Part shown: one piece after another, positions 22,486 through 32,493 of the stretch
How the letters are laid out: every line of letters begins with the position of its first letter
Numbering within the stretch: the stretch's first letter is position 1
Assembly (NCBI GenBank): GCA_036365515.1
Contig: CM070875.1
Span: 102,221,128 to 102,285,127, forward strand
Direction of reading: 5' to 3'
Length of the DNA stretch: 64,000 nucleotides
DNA from: Torymus aiolomorphi
Lineage: Eukaryota; Arthropoda; Insecta; Hymenoptera; Torymidae
Notes under the pieces: model-generated
Database searches by the model: none
Seen by the model: only the letters and a program-made list of their open reading frames with translations
What the model was told of the DNA's origin: nothing
Position numbers and translations under genes: made by a program

Positions 22486-23358
22486 CCTTACTACGTCCAC
22501 GTCGTTGTTTCTGGGTAGCGCAAAAAGTAAGGTTAATACATTTATAACAGAAGCTTCAACGATCTTAAAGTTTCCGTTAAAAAACATTTTGCCCTTGAGA
22601 AAAATTTTTCAGGGTTCAGGATGTGTGGGTTTGGGGTGTATGGGATTAGCATGCGTGGGGTAGGGATGTGTGGGACTGGGGGTGTGGGGTATGGTTGTGG
22701 GACCGGGGTGTAACAGTTCAGCATGTAAGGGCATGAAGTGTATGGGGTTAGGATGTGCGAGTTTGAGTTTTGTTTACTAGGATGTGTAAGTTTTGGGTTC
22801 TTCTATTAAGCCTACGATCAATTTGAACCAGCTTAGCCTGTGGTTCATGGAAAAAAACAATTTTAAACGGACTTTTCTGAGTTTGATCTAGATTTGACCT
22901 TGAAATGACCTTGGAAAAAATTTCTCAATATGATTTTGAACGTAAAATTTCCCGCTCTTTCTGAATCCGGGGTCAAAACTAGGTGTTTCCATATGAAAAA
23001 ACCACTTTGACCTTGAAATAACCTCAAAGGTCAAGTTCAAGGTCAAAGACGTCAGCGCCATTATGTGGCCCCCTTTGTCACCTATAACTTTTGTCTGAAC
23101 CATTTTTCTCTATCTGGCTTAGGTTCCGAGAAGTCCGGGTGCGGCGATTAAAATAGGTCATCATGTATATCAACTGATAAGAATGTTTCCATCGGTCTCG
23201 CAGTCCTGCAAATTAAATTTAAATAATTAATATTTCTAGCAGTCAGATTGCTCTTATTTATAATCACCCCCGCAGAATCTGAAATAAAAACTTAATTAAA
23301 ACCTGGAAAAAAACGTTTGTTAGCAAAGGACGATTTGACTGCCCCCCATCACCAAAGT

Positions 23359-23400
23359 GCCCAACGTTACGAGCCCGCTCCGGCTCCTCCTCAGGGACTG
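23359..23400 (-). ncRNA. Hammerhead-like core in left pseudo-LTR, mutated
   Basis: This is the inverted counterpart of 24153-24192 with the same CTGAGGA and stem II. The invariant GAAAC block reads GTAAC, which should abolish activity if the fold is correct. Confidence 0.6.
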
Positions 23401-23519
23401 AATTGAAACACGCGATACAGCTCCTTATATACCCTCATGCCCCCTTCTTTTCTCTTACCCCCACCACCATCCACTTTCCCCTCTCCAACTTTCCATTCTC
23501 ACTTAAATTAATAAAGAAT

Positions 23520-23995
23520 GATAAATGCTGTCTAATTTACTTGACTCTATCATTAAATTTACATTATTCCGATTTCTTAGAATGTGAATACTTTCAAGGC
23601 TTTCCCTCTTATATTTATTCTTAATCCCCTATTCCAAAATATCCACACTCCCAAAATCGAAAGAATGCAAACTATTTAAACAATGTTCTTTCAAACCCGA
23701 TGAACAACTTGAGCTCCGTAAACTATATTGATGTTCATATATTCTCTTTTTCAAATATCTACCCGTTCGACCAATAAAACAACCATTACAATCCCTACAA
23801 TTAATTTTATAAACTACGCCCTATTTTAAATATTTATCATCCTTGTCTTTACAATTACTAAATAACCTTTCTAAATTATTATCGTTTCTAAAGAAAACTT
23901 GAATATTATGTTTACTAAAAACCCTTCTAATCCTTTCCGACAAACCTCTAACATATGGTAAACTAAAATATGGTAAACTAACATATGGTAAACTA
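23520..23995 (-). pseudogene. Penelope-like RT end plus GIY-YIG endonuclease remnant
   Basis: The minus strand reads SLPYVRGLSERIRRVFSKHN (the conserved tail of a Penelope reverse transcriptase), then VVYKINCRDCNGCFIGRTGR with the CxxC pair and the G-R-T-G-R endonuclease core. It continues with KKRIYEHQYSLRSSS and HSFDFGSVDILE, and runs into the pseudo-LTR. A 15-bp tandem triplication near 23955-23998 repeats the SLPY(V/F) codons. There is at least one stop. Confidence 0.82.
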
Positions 23996-24152
23996 AAATG
24001 ATAGAGTCAAGTAAATTAGACAGCATTTATCATTCTTTATTAATTTAAGCGAGAATGGAAAGTTGGAGAGGGGAAAGTGGATGGTGGTGGGGGTAAGAGA
24101 AAAGAAGGGGGCATGAGGGTATATAAGGAGGTGTATCGCGGGTTTCATTTCA

Positions 24153-24192
24153 GTCCCTGAGGAGGAGCCGGAGCGGGCTCGAAACGTTGGGC
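24153..24192 (+). ncRNA. Hammerhead-like ribozyme core in right pseudo-LTR
   Basis: The core reads CTGAGGA, then a stem II of GAGCC pairing GGCTC with one extra G, then GAAACGTT. Flanking GTCC (24153-24156) and GGGC (24189-24192) can form stem I. Stem III would be the minimal AC/GU pair typical of Penelope hammerheads, which are thought to work best as dimers. Position 7 of the core (G here) is free to vary in known hammerheads. Self-cleavage is not shown. Confidence 0.65.
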
Positions 24193-24433
24193 AATTTGGT
24201 GGTGGGGGCAGTCAGATCGTCCTTTGCTAACAAAGTTTTTTCCAGGTTTTAATTAAGTTTTTATTTCAGATTCTGCGGGGAGATTATAAACAAGGGCAAT
24301 CTGACTGCCATACATATTAACTATTTTAATTTAATTTGCAAGACTGTAAGACCGATGGAAAAATTCTTATCAGTTGATAGTAAATTGCAGACGACATAAG
24401 TAATATTTTTTATGATATATATATATATATATG

Positions 24434-24580
24434 TATGGCACGTGACTTATGCAGACAATTTCTGAACTGGTGCGAGACTTATGCTGACTTTGCGGTACTT
24501 ATGCGGACGTCCGCATACTTTTTACGTGTTAATTTTACATAAGTATTAACACGCGATGTCAACATAAGTCCTGTTTCATA
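24434..24580 (+). mobile_element. ~145-bp MITE, copy 2
   Basis: Nearly the same sequence as 19060-19204, including the GACTTATGCAGACA and TGTCAACATAAGTC ends. It lies between AT runs and immediately before the probable LTR at 24589. Confidence 0.8.
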
Positions 24581-24588
24581 TATATATT

Positions 24589-25685
24589 GTAACGGGGTTT
24601 AGTTATGGAGAAGGTATTAATCCCTCGCAAGGATTCGTGGGGTACTATACGGGTGTATTCTACGCCCGCGCAACTCACCGTTGTAGAATTACCTGTAGTC
24701 CGGCAGAAGCGCCTCGGCACAGGTTCCGAACATGCGAGCCCGGCTTCTATTGTAGAAAGCCTAGGCCGCTTTCTACTAGAACCGGCGTTGCGCTCTGCCG
24801 CTGCTGATAACAGCTGCCCGCGAACTACCGGCTGCTCGCTATGACCTAGCGTTACCAGCGCAGCCGATCTTTCCCGCACAACGCCGCAGAGTTAACCTCT
24901 CAAGCGGCTATTGAGATACTTACTCCCGCTACCGATGTTCCTCTAGGAGGCAATGCCTGCGACTAGCTGCAGCTGCTGAAAAGGGTGGAGGGCGGTATTC
25001 GGGAAATCATGCATAGGTTAAGGCGCGCTTAATAAATACTCGTGACTCGACTATTTAAGATAAAAACGAACGGTTTATTTGAAAGATGATTCGCGCTAAG
25101 GGGCGCGAAATCCGAACAAGTACTAACATAAAACGCGACAGGCCGAGACATTAAACCACGCACGCACGCGGCCGCCGATGCGCGACGGCAGCAGATTACT
25201 CCGCGACACTAAAAGAAGAAACGCATACGTCAAGCGCGACTTACTCTCGACTGGCCAGCCATCGCAGACTCTATCACGATCGACGGCTATCTCCCTCGCT
25301 CTCGCTGCTATCGGGGCGGGGATGGAGCGTGCCTCACTGTCCCCGGCCTCTTCTGTCGCTGTCTCTTTCTCTCTCTTCCTCTCGCTCGCTCGCGGTGGGT
25401 GGCGGCGCGGTGGCGGTCACAGTTGCAGCGGTGGTGGCACGGAACACTCACACGACCTATTTCTACACGTCACGGTGACGGCGACTACTTTCGCGTGTCA
25501 CGGCGAGAATCAACATGGCCGCGCGCTCACGTTCGCAGCAGCGCGGCGGCTTCGTCTTCTTCTCCATCTGCTTCTGGCTTGTTCCGCGTGGCGCTCTGTC
25601 GATCACGATACGTGCAAGCGCGCGAGATTCAAATCTCGCAACGCAGTATACGTGATTCTCGTAACTTCTATCGGCGCCCGTTACA
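24589..25685. mobile_element. Probable solo LTR (TGTAACGGG...CCCGTTACA)
   Basis: A 1097-bp GC-rich block begins TGTAACGGG and ends CCCGTTACA. It thus has TG...CA ends with a 9-bp terminal inversion, and is flanked on both sides by AT repeats. It lacks coding motifs. An AATAAATACTCGTGACTCG stretch lies near 25030. A single block with such ends suggests LTR-LTR recombination; a non-autonomous TIR element is the alternative. The target duplication is hidden by the AT runs. The open frame 25178-25834 crosses its right border and is not a gene. Confidence 0.6.
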
Positions 25686-25706
25686 ATATATATATATATA
25701 TATATA

Positions 25707-25943
25707 TCAAAAAAATACTTTTTAAAAATCCATGCGCATGGGGGACCCCGATTTTTCTGGTTTTGAGATATTTTATAGAACTTATAAAAAAAAATGATCT
25801 TTGCCAATTTTTAGGGTCCAATATTCAAAATTGACGTCAGGAGCTCGTCATAAAGGTGCAAAAAAGGTCATTTTTTATGCGTTTTTTGGTATTTTTCAAA
25901 CTTTTTTTAAATAAGTTCATTCATATCAATTTGCAATTTATCA
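25707..25943 (+). repeat. Terminal repeat of element 1, left
   Basis: Reads GACCCCGATTTTTCTGGTTT then TGAGATATTTTATAGAACTT and ends at TTTGCAATTTATCA. It matches 30886-31122 in the same orientation and about 30330-30549 inverted. The preceding AT run obscures the exact tip. Confidence 0.8.
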
Positions 25944-26710
25944 AACGTTTCTGAGGTCTGTTTTGTGACATTCTGTATAATACTAATACTTTCCTTTACA
26001 AGTACATTATCATTCATTTTTTTGTCGTTTAAAAGGAGCAATGTTAAAAGTATCAATAATTGTATCAAGGTTTCTTTTGTTCTGACAATTTGTACAAAAT
26101 TCTGATATTGGCGTTCTTTCATTTGTTGATTTAATGCTATTCTGACTAGAATTTTCTTTACTCTCATCTGATAAAGTTGTAACTGTCCTGACTTGGTTTC
26201 TGTACTCTAAAATATCTGATTTTATTCTAATACCACAAGTCCTACATAGTTTATGTTGAGAAGTGAAATTCTTATCATAAACTGTTTTTAAGTGTTCTAT
26301 ATCCTCATTATCGAAATAATTCAAGTCATTAACAATCTTTACTCTGTGTTTTTCAAATGGATCTCTGCAATAAATGGATTGGTTTTGATAAGATTTAACT
26401 TCATCGTTTAGTTTGCTATAACAGTTTTTACAAACTTTTTGTCCTGGTATAATATTTACATTATAACCTATCCACCATTTTCTAAAAAATTTAAACTCAC
26501 TTCTTTTAAATTAACTGTAACATTTTTTGAGTGTTGATTCCATGGATCAATACATTTTTTTTGGTATGAAGAATAAAAAAGTAAAAATCTTCTGTTAAAT
26601 ACGGAAGTATTTTATCATCTTCTGTAAGATCTCTAATTTTATGAAGAACTTTCTTTAGAGAGGAACATTCCGAGTCACTCTTAAAAATTGACAAATGCTA
26701 CAATTGTTTA
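25944..26710 (-). pseudogene. N-terminal part of element 1 main gene, truncated
   Basis: Minus-strand frames reproduce the first third of the gene at 34408-37463. They include the 104-codon piece (26324-26010) whose residues are identical to those at 34857-35171, with CxxC pairs (HKLCRTCG, EFCTNCQ). The reading leaves the gene after KQTSETFDK and enters TIR sequence. The junction shows a few bases of homology (TTTGA). No catalytic part remains. Confidence 0.8.
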
Positions 26711-26789
26711 TATCATCCATCCTGTCGAAATCAATTAGTATTATAAATACCCTCAATTAAAAATGTATTAAGTAAATAATTGTAATTGA

Positions 26790-27523
26790 AGACTTCTATG
26801 GAAAAAGGGCGTATTTCGAGATGCGAAATACAAGGTCAAAACAAAAACTCTACTGTGACAAACTTTTATTCTTGGTTATCGATGAGTTCAATTAATCAAA
26901 TTTTTCATATTTTCCCTGTGCGCGGACACTCTTACAATCAGTACCGAAATTTGATGTTTATTCACACAAGTTGAAGAAAATTGAAACTGTGGGAAGTGTT
27001 AAGGAATAGGGTAGATGTACCGGTTCGGGCCACCATAAGGATTCTTTTTTCACCGGTTGGCCACCTACAAATCCATTTAAGAACATGGATATGCGGCCAA
27101 AAACGGAGCAATGGCCAAAACCGGTACGTCTACCCTACGTATCACTATTGAAAAATTCTCGAAATAATCGAGAACATTTGAAAGTTATATGTGGCACACC
27201 TTTCATTCGTGTTTGGAAAAGTGCATTCGTAAGATTAGGATTATCTAAACCAAAATCAATCACAAAAAATGTTCAATTTAAAATTCAACCTTACAAGACA
27301 GTTTTATACAAGCCGAACGGATCGATGGATATCTCAAGAAACTACACTTCAACTCATCTGTCACATTTTTCGAGTAATCCAGAAAACATTTTGTCAATAG
27401 ATTTTTTGTTGAAACGAGTTTCAAACGCTCTTCTAAAAAGTCCTAAAATCAATAATTTGAAATGTCTGTTGAAATATTTAAAGAAAAACAATGCAGAAAA
27501 ACTTCGTCAGATTATTGAAACAT
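26790..27523 (+). pseudogene. Second gene fragment (element 1): GQNKN / RGHSYN protein
   Basis: The frame from 26786 reads GQNKNSTVTNFYSWLSMSSI and FHIFPVRGHSYNQ. After a shift near 26945 it continues NFDVYSHKLKKIETVGSVKE, a stop, and later PVRLPYVSLLKNSRNNREHL and FKIQPYKTVLYKPNGSMDIS. It closes near 27523. The D-x3-GQ-N-KN and GHS-Y blocks resemble the C-terminal half of repetitive arthropod proteins that I tentatively associate with the DUF7869 group. The Asp expected before GQNKN is not seen. Non-functional. Confidence 0.5.
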
Positions 27524-27734
27524 AAGTAGTAAGGAAATTTATTTATGTAATGCCTTCCAAATATATTGCAATATTGTTTTGTATACGATTGAACGTATAC
27601 GTGAATTTATATTATTAGGGTTTGTCAGCGAGAAAAAAAAATGGAAATTAAGAGTTTTGTACCAACCGTTTCCAAAGATATGGTTGATAGCAAGAATATG
27701 ATGTGAGCGTGAAATGTATATTTGAGCACGTAAG

Positions 27735-27905
27735 TAAAGTGCTGTAGCAAATAATACGAGAGCTTCTTGTATTTTTGGCAAAGCAAATGTAATAGCAATT
27801 AAGCAATAAGCAAAGCAAAGTGTAAATGTAAGTAAAGTAATGTAGTGCCGCAAATAATACGAGAGCTTCTCGTATTATGGGCAAAAGCAAATGTAAAGCA
27901 ATAGT
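27735..27905 (+). repeat. 103-bp tandem duplication with a small palindrome
   Basis: The block around AATAATACGAGAGCTTCT and GGCAAA..GCAAATGTAA occurs twice in element 1 (about 27745 and 27848), but only once in the opposite arm (near 33350). The second copy contains the perfect inverted repeat ATAATACGAGA-GCT-TCTCGTATTAT. Confidence 0.7.
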
Positions 27906-28914
27906 ATAGCAGTAGTATAAAGTGTAAGCAATTAAGACTCCAAAGTCTTTGCAACCAACTCTTCTCGAAAAGGCGAAGTTGAATTACAGATAAGCTATGA
28001 ACGCAAATGTGTTCGGGTAAATAGGCAAAGTATAGGTAATTAGATGCCTTATTCGCAAATAAGACGAAGCAAGTATAAACAATGTATAGGCAAAATAAGT
28101 AATGTGTAATAGTTGGTCGGCGGAAAGAAGTAAAGCAATAATTCGGGGGGCTGAGTGCGTGTCACAAGCCTCTATATGTACAGCCTCGTCGATGTTTTAA
28201 GTGGTGCGTTGGCGCTTGCCTGGCGCTCGCCATCTAGCGGCTCGCTCGGGTACTACAATCCCGAACATGTTTGAATATCATTTCAGTATCATTTCAATAT
28301 CATTTCAATACCGTTTCAAATAATTGATTGTATCAAAATGATATATTATTATAATTTGTTATTATACTTATTGCAGCGAAGAATTTTTTGTATTAAAACC
28401 TTTTTCTTATACCTTTGTATTTATTAAAAAAATTTTTGAAAAATATATAAGTTCAAGAAGAAACTTTAAATCCCCTTCCTTTTTAAAAAAAACCTGTTGA
28501 ATAGAAAAAGGGCGTATCTTTAACATTTTGCTTTTTTGTAGAGTTATTATAGCAGCTTCTTTTTCAAACTTATAAATATGCTTTATAATTTTTCAGATAA
28601 CGTAGATTATATCTGTAAGGGTTAAGCATTTTATTTATTTATATTAATACTACAGAAATATATAAAACTTTAAATATGATTTTCTCGAACTGTCATTTTT
28701 TGAGATACACCTTTTTCCCACAGAAGTCTTCAATTACTGTTATTTTAAATAACAGTTTAAACAACAAAAATTTAATATTAACCTTAAATTTTGCCTTCAG
28801 TGTAAATCTTCCAAATTTTTCTATCTAAATAGTCGAAATAATAACAGTTTAACAGTTATAAATGAGTTTTCTTATATCACATGAACACAGTCGATAAGCA
28901 CCATGGACTTGAAA

Positions 28915-29345
28915 GATAGACTGTGCATCCAATGAGAGGGATCGACATTAGAAAAAGAGAGGGATAGCCGATAGCGACAGGATTTCTTTCTCTCTCGCAT
29001 AGTTGGAACCTGAAAGGAGTGTCCATGTTATACGCCGTATGCCGTTTACCGGACACAATGTATGAATGTTCCAAGTAAAAAAAAAAAAATGTCGAACACG
29101 TCTAATAATCTAATGCAACCACAGATCGACAATCCAGCGTCAGAACACGGTTCTATTTAATCTGTGGTTACATCGATTAATAGATGTTCGACAACATTTT
29201 TTTTACTCGTGACACTATACACAGTACATGACACACGGCACTTGATGTAGACACTCCTTTACATATGTGAACTGCACTAATTCGAAAGGGAAAGAGATAC
29301 TGCCACTGCCACTATCCCTTTCATGTAGGAAGATACCGCGAAAAT
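28915..29345. repeat. ~430-bp imperfect foldback in element 1
   Basis: The two halves pair around about 29130. Matching pieces include ATGTCGAACACGTCT with its inverted ATTAATAGATGTTCGACA, the CCACAGAT blocks at the centre, and GGAGTGTCCATGTTATACGC with GATGTAGACACTCC. Arms are about 200 bp with mismatches. It is mirrored at about 31900-32330, so four related half-arms exist in the palindrome. Confidence 0.7.
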
Positions 29346-30329
29346 GAGGGTTTCCATACGCAATAGAAACTGGTTACAGTGAATAATAAAATACATTGTT
29401 TCTATACCTACATATGCAGGGAAAATTAACATCGTTCCTGGTATACCTTACATAGCTATTATAAACTATAGCACAAAATTGATGTGCCTCTCTCAATTTC
29501 AAATCTAGCAGAAAATAACCAATTTTGCATTTTTTTAAGGCTGTACCTCAAGATACTGTGGACCAATTAAGCTACAGTTTTGACTTACATATTACATTAA
29601 TCAAAATATTATATTAAGTAATTAAGAGTATTATTTTAGTAATTTAAAGTATTATTTTTTATACAGACCTGGGCGCTGCGGCGAGTAAAAGAATAGGCAT
29701 TATATCTTATGGTACCATTTCTTTTTCTAAACTTCAAACCGCTGTATCTGCTTTAAGACCACATCGATGTATCTCACAAAGTTTATTAAAGACTTGAGAA
29801 GTATATTTTAATCAATAATGCAAAAGTTCCTTTAATTATCCTAAAAGTTTAAGGAAATAGTCTAGAAATGCAGAAAGTGCTTAGTAATTTAGACACCGAA
29901 ATTGAAAAAATATCATAATTCATCAGCTCGAATCAATAGGAAATCGTTTGATATCCATGCTCGGTCCAATTAGACTTCTTTCAGGTATGTTTTAAGAATA
30001 TTTTCCAATAGTTTTCAGCCAAATAAAAGTTGCTAAAAAAATTTCCCACTGGTTTGAATTTCGTAAAAATGGATATTTTTTCAAAATCTGTGTAATTCAA
30101 ACTAACGCACGCACTGTATTTTCAAACTTTTTTTTATGATATCCCAGTGAAATAGAAATGTTTTTTCACCCCCTTTCGAACGCCCTTGGGTATATTGGGG
30201 TGCGATTACAACTAATGAACAAAAAATCGCTTTAAAGTATCGTTAAAATGTCAAAAAGGTGACTTTAGCAATGTGGTAACTTGGACATGTATACGTAAAT
30301 TTTGATTTTCAAAAAAAATATATCTGTAA

Positions 30330-30572
30330 AGTTCAAGTCAAGGCGAAGAAAAAACCCACTGATAAATTGCAAATTGATATGAATGAACTTATTTAAAAAA
30401 AGTTTGAAAAACACCAAAAAACGCATAAAAAATGACCTTTTTTGCACCTTTATGACAAGCTCCTGACGTCAATTTTGAATATTGGACCCTAAAAATTGGC
30501 AAAAATCATTTTTTTGATAAGTTCTATATAATATCTCAAAACCAGAAATACGAGCTCCTGACGAGCTCCTGA
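30330..30572 (-). repeat. Terminal repeat of element 1, right, tip altered
   Basis: Inverted match to 25707-25943. Homology stops after AAAACCAGAAA; the outermost ~45 bases are replaced by two tandem copies of GAGCTCCTGAC and an AT run. The same motif occurs inside the terminal repeat at about 30453, so the tip may be a repair product. Confidence 0.7.
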
Positions 30573-30574
30573 CG

Positions 30575-30605
<31 letters not shown>

Positions 30606-30639
30606 TATATACACACATACACACATTTGTTTCACAAGA

Positions 30640-30840
30640 TTTATGGAGCCCTTTTATACACATGAGCATATTTATGGAGCCCGTTTTCTTTTATGGAGCC
30701 CGGATCCCATAACATATTCTTATACGGCGTTTATGGAGCCCGATCTAGAGTTTCTATACCCAGAGAGGGATTATTTCTTTAGTCACTTGTATACGGGAAC
30801 TCTGGGCGTAGGTACTAATATACAGGGATGGGCTCCATAA
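30640..30840. mobile_element. ~200-bp spacer element with TTATGGAGCCC ends
   Basis: The short sequence between the two large transposon copies begins TTATGGAGCCC (30640) and ends GGGCTCCATAA (30830-30840), an inverted pair. The motif repeats in direct orientation at about 30672, 30691 and 30731. It may be a small MITE with internal repeats of its own end. Flanks are AT repeats on both sides. Confidence 0.55.
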
Positions 30841-30852
30841 AGGGGTTAAGTG

Positions 30853-30884
<32 letters not shown>

Positions 30885-30885
30885 G

Positions 30886-31122
30886 GGTCAAAAAAATTCT
30901 TTTTTAAAAATCCGTGCGCACGGGGGTCCCCGATTTTTCTGGTTTTGAGATATTTTATAGAACTTATCAAAAAAATGATCTTTGCCAATTTTTATGGTCC
31001 AATATTCAAAATTGACGTCAGGAGCTCGTCATAAAGGTGCAAAAAAGGTCATTTTTTATGCGTTTTTTGGTGTTATTCAAACTTTTTTTAAATAAGTTCA
31101 TTCATATCAATTTGCAATTTAT
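30886..31122 (+). repeat. Terminal repeat of element 2, left
   Basis: Begins GGGTCAAAAAAATTCTTTTT after a 24-bp AT run and continues GGTCCCCGATTTTTCTGGTT. Direct match to 25707-25943, with a few substitutions such as GCGCACGGGGGTCC against GCGCATGGGGGACC. Confidence 0.8.
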
Positions 31123-31899
31123 CAGTGGGTTTTTTCTTCGCCTTGACTTGAACTTTACAGATATATTTTTTTCGAAAACCAAAATTTACGTATACATGTC
31201 CAAGTTACCACATTGCTAAAAAAGTCACCTTTTTGACATTTTAACGATACTTTAAAGCGATTTTTTGTGCATTAGTTGTAATCGCACCCCAATCTACCCA
31301 AGGGCGTTCTAAAGGGAGTGAAAAAACCTTTCTATTTCACTCATTACTAAGCACTTTCTGCATTTCTAGACCATTTCCTTAAACTTTTAGGATAATTAAA
31401 GGAACTTTTGCATTATTGATTAAAATATACTTCTCAAGTCTTTAATAAAGCTTTGTGTGATACATCTATGTGGTCTTAAAGCAGATACAGCGGTTAGAAG
31501 TTTAGAAAAAGAAATGATACCATAAGATACAATGCCTATTCTTTTACTCGCCGCAGCGCCCAGGTCTGTATAATAAATAATACTTTAAATTACTAAAATA
31601 ATACTCTTAATTACTTAAAATAATATTTTGATTAATGTAATATGTAAGTCAAAACTGTAGCTTAATTGATCCACAGTAGCTTGAGGTACAGCCTTAAAAA
31701 AATGCAAAATTGGTTATTTTCTGCTAGATTTGAAATTGAGAGAGGCACATAAATTTTGTGCTATAGTTTATAATAGCTATGTAAGGTATACCAGGAACTA
31801 TGTTAATTTTCCCTGCATATGTAGGTATAGAAACAATGTATTTTATTATTCACTGTAACCAGTTTCTATTGCGTATGGAAACCCTCATTTTCGCGGTAT

Positions 31900-32330
31900 C
31901 TTCCTTCGTGAAAGGGATAGTGGCAGTGGCAGTATCTCTTTCCCTTTCGAATTAGTGCAGTTCACATACGTAAAGGAGTGTCTACATCAAGTGCCGTGTC
32001 TCATGTGCTGTCTACAGTGTCACGAGTAAAAAAAAATGTTGTCGAACATCTATTAATCGATGTAACCACAGATTAAATAGAACCGTGTTCTGACGCTGGA
32101 TTGTCGATCTGTGGTTGCATTAGATTATTAGACGTGTTCGACATTTTTTTTTTTACTTGGAACATTCATACATTGTGTCCGGTAAACGGCATACGGCGTA
32201 TAACATGGACACTCCTTTCAGGTTCCAACTGTGCGAGAGAGAAAGAAATCCTGTCGCTATCGGCTATCCCTCTCTTTTTCTAATGTCGATCCCTCTCATT
32301 GGATGCACAGTCTATCTTTCAAGTCCATGG
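31900..32330. repeat. Mirror of the ~430-bp foldback
   Basis: Inverted counterpart of 28915-29345; the 65-codon spurious frame at 32157-32354 is identical to that at 29074-28877. High identity in a non-coding stretch points to recent duplication or conversion. Confidence 0.75.
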
Positions 32331-32493
32331 TGCTTATCGACTGTGTTCATGTGATATAAGAAAACTCATTTATAACTGTTAAACTGTTATTATTTCGACT
32401 ATTTAGATAGAAAAATTTGGAAGATTTACACTGAAGGCCAAATTTAAGGTTAATATTAAGTTTTTGTTGTTTAAACTGTTATTTAAAATAACA

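Larger units (their letters stand above)
19229..23156. mobile_element. Two Tc1/mariner-superfamily copies in inverted orientation
   Basis: The outer ends are inverted copies of each other, beginning ATTTTAATCGCCGCACCCGG after a short diverged stretch. The left arm (19229-20820) matches the right arm (21955-23156). The homology includes a non-coding segment, a 42-bp tandem array and the 3' part of a transposase gene. The left copy has the complete transposase frame (minus strand); the right keeps only its last third (plus strand). The pair can be read as two elements tail-outward, or as one element with ~1.2-kb terminal inverted repeats that reach into the gene. Arms differ by point changes, array length and a MITE in the left arm. 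Confidence 0.8.
23163..24385 (-). mobile_element. Internally deleted Penelope-like element with inverted pseudo-LTRs
   Basis: A minus-strand GIY-YIG coding remnant is flanked by two ~390-bp inverted copies of the element end (23163-23554 and 24000-24385). Inverted pseudo-LTRs are a known Penelope arrangement. The reverse transcriptase is gone except for its last residues. Each pseudo-LTR has a hammerhead-like core. The element directly abuts the transposon at 23156. Confidence 0.82.
26783..28736 (+). mobile_element. Nested TIR element inside element 1
   Basis: The ends TAATTGAAGACTTCTATGGA and, inverted, CCCACAGAAGTCTTCAATTA form a ~40-bp terminal inverted repeat continuing into AAAAAGGGCGTAT / ATACACCTTTTT. 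The 1.95-kb interior holds the second gene fragment. A mirror copy with the same ends is at 32494-34346. Because both arms carry it at the same place, it was there before the arms were duplicated, or it is part of the parent element. Confidence 0.65.
25707..30572 (-). mobile_element. Large TIR transposon, internally deleted copy (element 1)
   Basis: Inverted terminal sequences of about 200-240 bp bound this 4.9-kb unit: 25707-25943 and, reversed, about 30330-30549. Inside are the N-terminal part of the main gene (minus strand), a nested TIR element with a second gene fragment (plus strand) and a ~400-bp foldback. The whole interior is an inverted duplicate of 30886-35240. The main gene stops at about 25943, where it joins the TIR directly; element 2 has the full gene. 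Such internal deletion is typical of non-autonomous class II copies. Confidence 0.75.

Noticed and set aside
22888..23103. 71-codon frame MVQTKVIGDKGG, also at 19283-19498
   Set aside because: It is conserved only because both arms of the inverted transposon are duplicates; it resembles no protein and lies in the non-coding subterminal region.
25178..25834. 218-codon plus-strand frame
   Set aside because: It crosses the border of the probable LTR, an AT run and the next transposon's terminal repeat, so it cannot be one gene.
28877..32354. Identical 65-codon frames in both palindrome arms
   Set aside because: They sit in the foldback part of the transposon; identity reflects recent duplication, and other frames there are equally open.
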